This document shows, one piece after another, positions 23,271 to 33,563 of a DNA stretch of 36,412 nucleotides (its first letter is position 1; each line of letters opens with the position of its first letter). The notes under the pieces are model-generated. The model worked only from the letters and a program-made list of their open reading frames with translations. It did no database searches and had not been told where the DNA came from. The translations under genes were made by a program, and so were the position numbers. This DNA comes from Streptomyces hyderabadensis (GTDB taxonomy: Bacteria; Actinomycetota; Actinomycetes; Streptomycetales; Streptomycetaceae), in assembly GCF_020404845.1 (NCBI RefSeq), contig NZ_JAIOJZ010000063.1:1-36412 (forward strand). The letters are read 5' to 3'.

Positions 23271-25856
23271 ATGGATGCCGTCGTCCGCACGCCCTCCCGT
23301 CTCGCCGCGCCCCTCGTCCACCGGCTCTTCCGCGACCCCGCCCGGCCACCGGTGTTCTCCGAGCCGGTCCCCGGCCTCGTCACCTGGCGCGGCGCCAGGG
23401 CCACGGCCACGGCGGACGACGTCCACCGCACCGCCGCCGACCTGGTGCACCTCGCCGCCGAGCGGCACGCCGCGCCCACCGCCGAACTGGCCCCGGTCGT
23501 CGACGTCCTGGCCCGCACCCTGCTCGCCATCGCCGAGGTCGACGTCACCGACGCCGACGCCGTACGGCTGGGCCCGCAGGACTACGCGCGGCGGCTGCGG
23601 GGCGCGGTGCAGGGCGCCGACCGGGAGCTGTCGCCGGACGCGGCCTGGTTCCACGACGCGCTGCTGGTCTCGGTGTGCCTGCACGTCCTGCACCACCTGG
23701 TGCGGCGCTCCGCCTACCTCCAGCGGCAACTGCCGGGGCGGGCCAGCCGGATCGCCCAGCTGGTCGACCAGGGCGACGCCGAGGCGGCGGCCCGCCAGAC
23801 CGAACGGCCCGACGAGGACGTGGCGTTCGAGACCGAGTACGCCCGGTGGGTCGCCCGGCGGCACGGCTGGCTGACCATCGTCGGCGTGGACTTCCCCAAC
23901 GCGCCCGACCGTTGGCCGCTGGAGGAGACCTACCTGAGCCTGGAGGCGGAGGAACGCAGCGGCGGCGTGGCCGGCGCCGAGGACGAGCAGCGCACCGTGC
24001 TGCTCGCGGACCGCGCCCTGGTCGACCACGAACGGGTCCTGCTGCGCGGCGGCGCCGGCTCGGGCAAGACGACCCTGGTGCAGTGGCTGGCCGTGGCCGC
24101 CGCCCGCGAGGGCTCCCGGGTCCCCTTCGTGCTCCCGGTGCGCCGGTTCGCCCGCGAGGGCTTCCCGGCCCCGGACGACTTCCTGCACGCGGTCCGGCAC
24201 CCGCTCGCCGACCGGGCTCCGGAGGGCTGGGTGGTGCGCACCCTGCTCGCGGGCCGGGCGCTGCTGCTGGTCGACGGCATCGACGAGGCGCCGGAGAAGA
24301 CCCGCGGCGAGCTGCGCGACCGGCTCCGCCGGCTGCTGCGCGTCTTCTCCGGCAACGGCTGCCTGGTCACCTCCCGGCCCTCCGCGGTCTCGGACGGCTG
24401 GCTGTCGGGGGGCGGCCTCGCCGAGGAGGACTTCGTCGAGCTGTCGCTGGCGCCCATGTCACGGGACCAGGTGACCCGCTTCATCCGGGACTGGCACTCG
24501 GCGGCCCGCCTCGACGAGCAGACCCGCTCCCCCGGGCCGCGCGAGCGGGAGCGGGAGCGCCGCACGCTGGACGAGTACGAACAGCGGCTGCTGCACTCCG
24601 TACGGATCTACCGCGAGCTGCGCCAGCTCGCCACCAACCCCCTGATGTGCGGCCTGATCTGCGCCCTGAACCGCGACCGGGCGGGCTCCCTGCCCAGCGG
24701 CCGCAAGGAGCTGTACGACGCCGCCCTGGAGATGCTGCTCCAGCGCCGCGACCCCGAACGGGACGTGCTGTACGCCGACGACGTGCGGCTCCAGCAGAGC
24801 ACCCGGGAACGGCTGTTGCAGAAGCTGGCCCACGCCATGCTGGAGCAGGACGCCTCCGAGCTGACCCGCGAGCGGGCGGTCGGCATCCTGGACGCCGCGC
24901 TGCCCGCGATGCCCGCCGCCCGCGCCCAGGGGGACGGCGCGACGATCTTCCGCCACCTGCTGCACCGCACCGGCCTGCTGCGCGAACGGTCGGGCGAGTC
25001 GGTCGACTTCGTCCACCGCACCTTCCAGGACTACCTGGCCGCCAAGGAGATCGTCGCCCGCGGCCGCTTCCCCACGCTGGTGGACCACGCCCACCAGTCC
25101 GAGTGGGAGGAGGTCATCCGCATGGCTGCCGCCCACGCCCGCCCCGAGGAGTGCGCCCAGTTCCTGGAACGGCTGCTGGCGCCCGCCCCCGGGCTGCGCC
25201 GCCCGCAGATCAACCACCGGCGGCTGATGGCCGCGGCCTGCCTGGACCACGTCACCGAACTCGATCCGGCCGTCCAGCGCCTCGTCCACGACCGCACCAA
25301 GAACCTGGTCCGCCCGACGACGGAGCTGGCCGCCCGGGGCCTCGGCTGGGTCGGCCCCATCGTCCTGGAACTGCTGCCCGACCCGGGCCAGGTCCCCGAC
25401 GACCGGCAGGCCCTGCTGCTCGCCTGCACCGCGACCCGCGTCCAGGACGACGCCGCCATCGACTACCTGGTCCGGCTGCGCTCCCGGTCCGCGCTGCCGG
25501 TGCGCACCGAACTGGCCCGGGGCTGGCGGCACTTCGACACCGAGCGGTACGCCCAGGAGATCATCGCCCACCTGGACCCGGACGGCCTCTACTTCCCGGT
25601 CTCCGACACGGCCGAGCTGGCGGCCCTGCGGGAGCTGGGCGGGCGGCCGCGGATCCAGGTGGCCGGGGTGATGCGGGCCGAGGAGCTGCTGGCGGGACTG
25701 CTGACCGACCAGCTGACCCACCTGTGGCTGAACGCGGAGCTGCCCGACACGGACGTCTCGTGGCTCGCGGGCTTCCCCCGGCTGCGGGTGCTGCGGGTCA
25801 ACCCCCGGCTGCCGCGGGTGCGGAACGTGCCGGACGGGGTGGAGATCACGGCGTAG
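23271..25856 (+). CDS. NACHT-domain STAND NTPase B (861 aa)
   Basis: An 861-aa paralog of the preceding gene, starting 23 bp after it, so the two probably share a transcript. The NACHT core is intact: Walker A GGAGSGKTT (260-268), Walker B LLLVDGIDEA (D335, D338, E339) and CLVTSRPSA. NPLMCGLICALNRDRAGSLP and DFVHRTFQDYLAA are conserved, and the C-terminus ends in LTHLWLNAELPDTDVSWLAGFPRLRVLRVN. The N-terminal region is the most divergent of the three paralogs (APLVHRLFRDPARPPVFSEPV), suggesting a changed partner or effector, and an insertion rich in Arg/Glu lies near 420-435. ATG 23271 has only a weak AGGGG upstream. Confidence 0.9.
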   Translation: MDAVVRTPSRLAAPLVHRLFRDPARPPVFSEPVPGLVTWRGARATATADDVHRTAADLVHLAAERHAAPTAELAPVVDVLARTLLAIAEVDVTDADAVRLGPQDYARRLRGAVQGADRELSPDAAWFHDALLVSVCLHVLHHLVRRSAYLQRQLPGRASRIAQLVDQGDAEAAARQTERPDEDVAFETEYARWVARRHGWLTIVGVDFPNAPDRWPLEETYLSLEAEERSGGVAGAEDEQRTVLLADRALVDHERVLLRGGAGSGKTTLVQWLAVAAAREGSRVPFVLPVRRFAREGFPAPDDFLHAVRHPLADRAPEGWVVRTLLAGRALLLVDGIDEAPEKTRGELRDRLRRLLRVFSGNGCLVTSRPSAVSDGWLSGGGLAEEDFVELSLAPMSRDQVTRFIRDWHSAARLDEQTRSPGPRERERERRTLDEYEQRLLHSVRIYRELRQLATNPLMCGLICALNRDRAGSLPSGRKELYDAALEMLLQRRDPERDVLYADDVRLQQSTRERLLQKLAHAMLEQDASELTRERAVGILDAALPAMPAARAQGDGATIFRHLLHRTGLLRERSGESVDFVHRTFQDYLAAKEIVARGRFPTLVDHAHQSEWEEVIRMAAAHARPEECAQFLERLLAPAPGLRRPQINHRRLMAAACLDHVTELDPAVQRLVHDRTKNLVRPTTELAARGLGWVGPIVLELLPDPGQVPDDRQALLLACTATRVQDDAAIDYLVRLRSRSALPVRTELARGWRHFDTERYAQEIIAHLDPDGLYFPVSDTAELAALRELGGRPRIQVAGVMRAEELLAGLLTDQLTHLWLNAELPDTDVSWLAGFPRLRVLRVNPRLPRVRNVPDGVEITA
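25003..25038 (+). repeat. 36-bp identical block shared by NACHT B and C
   Basis: This block encodes the conserved DFVHRTFQDYL segment and is identical over 36 bp to 28423-28458 in the third NACHT gene, and nearly so in the first. It reflects common ancestry with strong constraint or gene conversion. Confidence 0.85.
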
Positions 25857-26041
25857 GCGCGGAGGCGGAGGCGGGCACGGAGGCAGAGGTGCGCGCGGAT
25901 GCGGACGTCGACGCGCAGGTCAGGGCGCTGACTACTGCTCAGTAACCCAATCGTTGCCGTACGGCCACTTGCCGGGGCGAACATGCACGCGACAACTTTG
26001 CCGTCAGGCATCCGCGCAGGCATGAGAGGACCCCACCCCCC
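25857..26041 (+). other. NACHT B to acid phosphatase intergenic region
   Basis: No gene is supported. The first 60 bp carry degenerate GAGGCG-type repeats following the NACHT B stop. TACTG-CT-CAGTA (25933-25944) is a perfect inverted repeat in a less GC-rich stretch before the phosphatase, and may be an operator or a short terminator stem. The phosphatase ATG at 26042 has a purine-rich GAGAGGA about 15 nt upstream and no closer site. Confidence 0.45.
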
Positions 26042-26692
26042 ATGACCGACCAGACCGGACAGACTCCCCGTCGTACGTGGGCGCGTGTCGCCGCGGCGTC
26101 CGCCGTCACCGCGGCGGCACTCGTCGCCACGGTCACGCCGTCCGTCGCCGCCCCGGCCGAGACGCGGCCCGCGACGGTGACGGCCGCCGCGACCGCCGAC
26201 GTCGACTACGACACCTGGCAGCGGGACTGCCGGGCCGTGATGGACGCGGCGCTGCCGTACCTGAAGGACCGGATCGCCGACGCGGCGCCCGGCGAGAAGC
26301 AGGCGATCGTCCTCGACATCGACAACACCTCCCTGGAGACCGACTTCGGCTTCAGCTACCCCCAGCCCGCCAACCGTCCGGTCCTGGAGGCCGCCGAGTA
26401 CGCCCAGGAGCACGGCGTCGCCCTGTTCTTCGTGACCGCCCGCCCCGGCATCATCGAGGCGCCCACCGAGTGGAACCTCGCCCACGCCGGTTACGAGTCC
26501 TCCGGTCTCTACGTCCGCGGCTTCCTCGACCTGTTCAAGGACGTCGCCCAGTACAAGACCGAACAGCGGACCGAGATCGAGTCACAGGGCTACACGATCA
26601 TCGCGAACATCGGCAACAGCGCCACCGACCTGTCGGGCGGCCACGCCGAGCGGACCTTCAAGCTCCCGGACTACGACGGTCAGCTGTCCTGA
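26042..26692 (+). CDS. Secreted HAD-superfamily (class IIIB) acid phosphatase
   Basis: A 216-aa secreted phosphatase, probably scavenging phosphate from phosphomonoesters outside the cell. The signal peptide (1-37) begins with a twin-arginine-like PRRTWAR before a hydrophobic core and a VAAPA-type cleavage site; Sec export is also possible. The HAD motifs are complete: DIDNT (D92, D94), FVTARPG (T132), K172 and NIGNSATDL (D196), placing it among class B-like acid phosphatases. It sits between NACHT genes B and C, on the same strand, which may be chance. Its start has the ATG at 26042. Confidence 0.93.
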   Translation: MTDQTGQTPRRTWARVAAASAVTAAALVATVTPSVAAPAETRPATVTAAATADVDYDTWQRDCRAVMDAALPYLKDRIADAAPGEKQAIVLDIDNTSLETDFGFSYPQPANRPVLEAAEYAQEHGVALFFVTARPGIIEAPTEWNLAHAGYESSGLYVRGFLDLFKDVAQYKTEQRTEIESQGYTIIANIGNSATDLSGGHAERTFKLPDYDGQLS

Positions 26693-26699
26693 CGCCCGT

Positions 26700-26705
26700 T
26701 AGGCT
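26700..26705 (+). promoter_or_regulatory. Candidate -10 element of NACHT gene C
   Basis: TAGGCT, the same hexamer as upstream of NACHT A, lies 33 bp before the ATG at 26739 and 7 bp after the phosphatase stop. The leader would carry ACGGGGGTGG as a weak ribosome binding site. Confidence 0.4.
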
Positions 26706-26738
26706 CCCCTCGTCGACCGACGACCACGGGGGTGGCGC

Positions 26739-29700
26739 ATGGAACCAGCGGTACTCGGCGGAAAGTTGGCCTCCAGCCTGGTCGCCCCGCTGGTGAAGAA
26801 GCTGTTCGTTACCGGCGGCCCGGGCGCCGGGCTGGCCGACCGGCCGGTCCGGCTGGACCGCCTGGTCTCCTTCCGGGGCGAGCGGCGCAGGCTGGGCCCG
26901 AAGGAGGTACGGGGGCTGGCCGGGAAGCTGGTGGCGGGCTCCCTGGACTCCCCCGGCGAGCCGCCCTTCCCTCTCGATGAGACCGAGGCCGTCACCGACG
27001 CCCTGGCGGCGCGGCTCCTCGCCCTGGGCGACCTGGACATGGACGACGTGCAGGCGGTGCGCCTCGGGCACGGCGAGCTGGCCGCCCGGCTGCGCCGGCA
27101 GGCGGCCGGGTCCGGAAACGGGCTCTCCACCGACGCCCGCTACTTCCTCGACTCGGCGACCGAATGGGCCTGCCTGCACGTCCTGGAGTTCTTCACCCGG
27201 CGCTCCACCTTCGTCGCCCGCACCCTGGTCGCCCAGACCCGGGGCCAGGCCGAGCTGATCGCCAAGGTCGACGAGCTGATCAGCCGCGTCCCCCGGCCGG
27301 ACGCCCGGGACACGGCGTTCGAACGCCGGTACCTGCCGTACGTCGCGGACCGGCACAACCGCATCACCATCTACGGCATCGACCTGCGCGACTCGCCGGA
27401 CCGGTGGCCGCTGGAGGTCGCCTACCTGAGCCTGGAGGCGACCGCGGACGGTGATCGGACCGCGCTCCCGGATGAGCCGGCCGATCCGGAACGCACCGTC
27501 CGTCTCCCCGCCGAGGCCGCGCTGACCGCCCACGACCGGGTACTGCTGCGCGGCGACGCGGGCTCCGGCAAGACGACGCTGGTGCAGTGGCTGGCGGTGA
27601 CCGCCGCGCGGGACGGGGACCGGGTCCCGTACGTCCTGCCGCTGCGCACCCTGACCCGTGCGGGCACACTGCCCTCCCCCGCCGCCTTCCTGACCGCCGT
27701 CGGCTGCCCGCTCACCCCTCCGGAGGGCTGGGCGGAACGGGTGCTGGGCGCCGGCCGGGGACTGGTCCTCGTCGACGGCCTGGACGAGATCCCGGCCGCG
27801 GAACGGCACCGCACCCGCGACTGGCTCCTCGCCCTGATCCGCGCCTTCCCCGGCAACCGCTGGCTGCTCACCTCCCGCCCCACCGCCGTACGCCCCGACT
27901 GGCTGGCCGCCGAGGGCTTTTGGGAGCTGTCCCTCACCCCGATGCGGGAGCCCGACGTCGCGACCTTCGTACGGCGCTGGCACGCGGCCGCGGAGGCACC
28001 CGAGTTCGAGACCCGGCTGCTGGACTCCCTGCGCACCAAGCGCGACCTGGCCCGGCTCGCCACCAACCCGCTGATGTGCGGCCTGATCTGCGCCCTGCAC
28101 CGGGAACGCCGGGGCTACCTCCCCACCGGCCGCAAGGAGTTGTACGACGCCGCCCTGACGATGCTGCTCGCCCGCCGGGACCGGGAACGGGGCATGGAGG
28201 CGGTGGAGCTGGGCGAGGAGGCCCAACTGGAGCTGCTGCAGCGGCTGGCGTACGCGCTGGTGCTGAGCGGGCGCACCGAGATGGCGATGGAGACGGCCGA
28301 GGGCATCGTGGCGCGGGCGCTTCCGTCGGTGGCCTCGGCGGCGGGGCAGGGCGACGCTGCGACGGTCCTGCGGGCGCTGGTCCTGCGCAGCGGGCTGCTG
28401 CGGCAGCCCGGGGACGGCACCCTCGACTTCGTCCACCGCACCTTCCAGGACTACCTGGGTGCGCGGTACGCGGTCGAGGAGGGCCACCTCGATGTCATCG
28501 CGGGCCACGCGGGCCACACCCAGTGGGAGGACGTCATCCGCATGGCGGTGGCCCATGCCCGCACCGGCGAGCGGGCGATGCTGCTGCGGCGCCTGCTGGC
28601 GGAGGACACCCCTCGGCTCACCCTGCTCGGGCTCGCCTGTCTGGAGCACGCGACCGCGCTGGACCCGCTGGTGCGCAAAGAGGTGGAGGCACGAGCGGGG
28701 GAACTGGTCCCGCCGGGGTCGAAGAGGGACGCGAGGGCGCTGGCCGAGGCGGGGCCGCTGGTGCTGGAGCTGCTGCCGGGACCCCAGGGGCTGACGGACG
28801 CGGAGGCCCACGGCGTGACGGTGACGGCCTCGCTGCTGGCGGCGCACGAACCGGTCGGGGCCCTGGCGGTGCTGCGCCGGTTCCGGGACCATCCCGACCT
28901 CGACGTGCGGCGGCAGCTGGCCGGAACCTGGGGCCGGTTCGAGGCACGGGAGTACGCTGCGGCGGTGCTGGACCACCTGGACCGGGCGAACCTCTTCCTG
29001 ACCTGTACGACTCCGGCGCAGTACGCGGTCCTCGCGGAGATGCGGCCGTGGAGCCGCCTGAGCTTCCGCGGTCCGCACCCGGTGTCCGAGATCGTCGGGG
29101 TGCTTGATCCGGGCGTCGTGCGGGAGCTGGCCCTGACCGACAACCCCGAGGTGACCGATCTGGCCGAGCTGGCGCCCCTGCGCTCCCTGCAGCGCCTGCA
29201 ACTCGTCGGCTGCGGTGCGGCCCGGAATCTCGGCGGACTGGCGGGGCTGCCGATCGAGGAACTGCTCATCAGAAGGATGGGCGACCTGTCTGCTCTGCGT
29301 GAGTTGCAGTCGCTCAGTCTGCTGTCCGTCGCGCAGACGCTCCCCGGTTCCCGGCTCACGGACGCCCTCCCCCGGCACGCGCCCTTCGACTTCCTCTACC
29401 TCGGGCACACAGCCATCGACGGCACCGGGCTGCGCGGCCTGTCCCACTGGCAGACCCTGACGCGGCTCAGTCTCGCCCCGACCGCCCCGCTCGACGCGGA
29501 GGACTGGTCGGAGGTGGCCCGGCTGCCCCTGCTGACGGACCTGCGCCTGAACACGTCGCTGCTTCGCGGCGGCCTCGGACCGGTCACGGTTCTCCCTTCG
29601 GTCACCGAGCTGCACGTCGCGGCCTTCGAGGGGGACGAGGACATGTCCACCCTTCCGGTTCGGCTCCCCCGTGTGCGCCAGGTCACCCTGCACACGGCCC

Positions 29701-29774
29701 CCGGCGCCCGCTTCAACCCCGCCCCCTACGCCGCCCTCTTCCCCGACGCCGAAGTGACCGTGGACGAACGCTGA
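26739..29774 (+). CDS. NACHT-domain STAND NTPase C with LRR-like tail (1011 aa)
   Basis: A 1011-aa paralog and the longest of the three. The N-terminus is close to that of paralog A (APLVKKLFVTGGPGAGLADRPVRL, VSFRGERR). The NACHT core has Walker A GDAGSGKTT (272-280), Walker B LVLVDGLDEI (D346, D349, E350) and LLTSRPTA, followed by NPLMCGLICALHRERRGYLP (443-462) and DFVHRTFQDYLGA. After the region shared with A and B (to about 800) come about 200 extra residues with LRR-like periodicity: LRSLQRLQLVGC, LPIEELLIRR, LRELQSLSLLS, WQTLTRLSLAP, LPLLTDLRLNT, LPSVTELHVAA, LPRVRQVTLHT. These form a plausible ligand-sensing solenoid. Its transcript ends at the hairpin 29786-29827. Confidence 0.9.
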   Translation: MEPAVLGGKLASSLVAPLVKKLFVTGGPGAGLADRPVRLDRLVSFRGERRRLGPKEVRGLAGKLVAGSLDSPGEPPFPLDETEAVTDALAARLLALGDLDMDDVQAVRLGHGELAARLRRQAAGSGNGLSTDARYFLDSATEWACLHVLEFFTRRSTFVARTLVAQTRGQAELIAKVDELISRVPRPDARDTAFERRYLPYVADRHNRITIYGIDLRDSPDRWPLEVAYLSLEATADGDRTALPDEPADPERTVRLPAEAALTAHDRVLLRGDAGSGKTTLVQWLAVTAARDGDRVPYVLPLRTLTRAGTLPSPAAFLTAVGCPLTPPEGWAERVLGAGRGLVLVDGLDEIPAAERHRTRDWLLALIRAFPGNRWLLTSRPTAVRPDWLAAEGFWELSLTPMREPDVATFVRRWHAAAEAPEFETRLLDSLRTKRDLARLATNPLMCGLICALHRERRGYLPTGRKELYDAALTMLLARRDRERGMEAVELGEEAQLELLQRLAYALVLSGRTEMAMETAEGIVARALPSVASAAGQGDAATVLRALVLRSGLLRQPGDGTLDFVHRTFQDYLGARYAVEEGHLDVIAGHAGHTQWEDVIRMAVAHARTGERAMLLRRLLAEDTPRLTLLGLACLEHATALDPLVRKEVEARAGELVPPGSKRDARALAEAGPLVLELLPGPQGLTDAEAHGVTVTASLLAAHEPVGALAVLRRFRDHPDLDVRRQLAGTWGRFEAREYAAAVLDHLDRANLFLTCTTPAQYAVLAEMRPWSRLSFRGPHPVSEIVGVLDPGVVRELALTDNPEVTDLAELAPLRSLQRLQLVGCGAARNLGGLAGLPIEELLIRRMGDLSALRELQSLSLLSVAQTLPGSRLTDALPRHAPFDFLYLGHTAIDGTGLRGLSHWQTLTRLSLAPTAPLDAEDWSEVARLPLLTDLRLNTSLLRGGLGPVTVLPSVTELHVAAFEGDEDMSTLPVRLPRVRQVTLHTAPGARFNPAPYAALFPDAEVTVDER
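28423..28458 (+). repeat. 36-bp identical block, second copy
   Basis: Matches 25003-25038 exactly and encodes the same FHRTFQDYL-type motif of the NACHT family. Confidence 0.85.
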
Positions 29775-29785
29775 CGCGGCACGGC

Positions 29786-29827
29786 GAAGGGGGCTGCCCG
29801 GGACCGGAGTCCCGGGCAGCCCCCTTC
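29786..29827. terminator. Bidirectional terminator between NACHT C and clpC
   Basis: A perfect 19-bp inverted repeat (29786-29804 and 29809-29827) around a CGGA loop, between the stop codons of two convergent genes. Both sides end in A/T-containing GAAGG/CCTTC bases but lack long U-runs, typical of Streptomyces stem-only terminators. Confidence 0.85.
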
Positions 29828-29846
29828 CAGGCTCACCCCCGGAGGG

Positions 29847-32372
<2,526 letters not shown>

Positions 32373-32374
32373 CG

Positions 32375-32611
32375 TTAATCGCTCCTCAGAGCGGTCAGGC
32401 AGTGGGGGGAACTTCCCCTCCCTGTCCTTCCGCAGCTTAGTCCCGCAAGCGGGGACCGCTCATTCCAACTGCCGACACCGTCGATGGCCTCCTGACCCCT
32501 GACGCCGACATCTGCCACAACCCGATGGTGCGAGACGATGTTCCCGCAGGCCAGGCACTTACCCCACTCGCCAGTACGCCGATGGCGAACGCGAGACGGC
32601 CCGATCTGCAT
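32375..32611 (-). CDS. Candidate small ORF coupled to clpC (78 aa)
   Basis: A 78-codon frame starts at ATG 32611 with GGAGGGGG 7-8 nt upstream and stops with TAA two bases before the clpC ATG (TAACGATG), a layout suited to translational coupling. The product contains KCLACGN and a second SCGRTGRGSSPHC cysteine region, so a zinc-binding fold is conceivable. Against it: third-position G/C looks lower than in neighbouring genes, and the region is the expected clpC promoter/leader. I rank it as possible, not probable. Whether it is translated would have to be shown by conservation or ribosome profiling. Confidence 0.3.
   Translation of the reverse strand: MQIGPSRVRHRRTGEWGKCLACGNIVSHHRVVADVGVRGQEAIDGVGSWNERSPLAGLSCGRTGRGSSPHCLTALRSD
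32574..32590. promoter_or_regulatory. ClgR-like box upstream of clpC
   Basis: GTACGCC-GAT-GGCGAAC is a near-perfect inverted repeat resembling the actinobacterial ClgR site (CGC-N5-GCG core, GTTCGCC/GGCGAAC arms). In Streptomyces, ClgR activates clp genes and lon. It lies about 200 bp upstream of the clpC start, and would fall inside the candidate small ORF if that is real. Confidence 0.4.
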
Positions 32612-32813
32612 GTCGCCCCCTCCCACTAGGGATGTCTTACCCGCGGGGACGGACACTCCATGCCGCGCGCACCGGTTCCCTCCGCTACGGGCGAACAACC
32701 TTGTGCCTCCCCGCACCCCCGCACGCCCCCTCTTCCCGCCCTCTTTCAGCACTCTGCGCATTCGAATCGCCACCCAGCGTAACCCGAGGGCTCTTCGGAC
32801 GGTTGCACTTGGC
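32612..32813. other. Divergent region between clpC leader and hypothetical gene
   Basis: About 200 bp without a supported gene, lower in GC than its surroundings. It must hold promoters for clpC (minus) and the hypothetical gene (plus). No convincing -10/-35 pair was found for either. The long plus-strand frame that begins at 32538 crosses it, but that early part looks non-coding. Confidence 0.4.
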
Positions 32814-33563
32814 ATGGTTGGCGCCCCAGACCCGGTCCCCGTCGCTTCCGCGTCTCCTGCCGCTCCGGCAGCTCCCGTCACCTCCGTGTCCCCCGTCGTG
32901 CCGTCGCCCCGTCGGCCCACCGGGGACGGCGGCTCGGCGTGCGAGCGGGTGCGGTGGTGGTACGAGAGCGCACTCGGGTGGCCGACCGCGCCCGGGGAAC
33001 CGGTGCGGCTGCGCACGGGCGTGTGCTTCGACGTCCTGGACGTGCCGGCCGGCGCGGGGTACGCGACGCTGGAGCGGGTGGACCGGGTGAGGTGTGCGGG
33101 GCACGCCGGGCGGGGCGGTGCGGGTGCGCCGGTGCCGGGGTTTCCGGTGGCCGTCCAGGGCGAGCGGATGCTGCTGCTCGTGGCGGCCGGTGCCGCGGAG
33201 GAGCTGCCCGGGCTGCTGGAGTGGCTGGAGTGGGGTTCACTGGGGCTCGACCTGCGGGCCGTCGGGGCGGGCGGCCTCATGGACGCGCCCCTCGTCCCGC
33301 GGCCCGGCCCGGCCGGACCGCCTCCCGGGCTGCCGCCGCGTCCCCCGGAGCGCGACGGCCTGCGAGGGGCCGCCGTCTGGCTGCGACCCCCGGAGCCGGG
33401 GTGCGAGGTGGGGTCCTCGCTGCCGGCGCTGTCGGTCCCCGGGTGTACCGGGACCGCCCTCGATCTCGCCCGGCTGGTCCACACGCTGGCCACGCAGTGC
33501 CACCGCTTCCGGCTCGCCGCGAGCGGCCCACCGCGGGAGCGGCCCGTGGCGCGGGTCGGATGA
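32814..33563 (+). CDS. Hypothetical protein, possible Prim-Pol-like fold (249 aa)
   Basis: An uncharacterised 249-aa protein. After a Pro/Ala/Ser-rich N-terminus (about 1-45), residues 50-160 include WWYESALGWPTAPGEPVRLRTGVCFDVLDVPAGAGYATLERV and ELPGLLEWLEWGSLGLDLRAVG. This pattern is similar to the N-terminal part of Streptomyces proteins annotated as bifunctional primase/polymerase-like, but catalytic acidic triads are not visible, so any relationship is tentative. The C-terminal half is Pro/Gly-rich with ALDLARLVHTLATQCHRFRL. I chose ATG 32814 since the frame upstream is AT-richer and non-coding in character. No ribosome binding site is obvious. Its stop abuts that of lsr2 (TGATCA, 33561-33566). 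Confidence 0.7.
   Translation: MVGAPDPVPVASASPAAPAAPVTSVSPVVPSPRRPTGDGGSACERVRWWYESALGWPTAPGEPVRLRTGVCFDVLDVPAGAGYATLERVDRVRCAGHAGRGGAGAPVPGFPVAVQGERMLLLVAAGAAEELPGLLEWLEWGSLGLDLRAVGAGGLMDAPLVPRPGPAGPPPGLPPRPPERDGLRGAAVWLRPPEPGCEVGSSLPALSVPGCTGTALDLARLVHTLATQCHRFRLAASGPPRERPVARVG

Noticed and set aside
26658..29693. Long minus-strand open frame (about 1011 codons) across NACHT C
   Set aside because: Antisense shadow with Gln/Arg-rich composition and no domain; the plus strand has a complete NACHT protein.
32442..32453. CCCGC-AA-GCGGG palindrome as ClgR operator of clpC
   Set aside because: Spacing between half-sites does not match the CGC-N5-GCG core; the box at 32574-32590 fits better.
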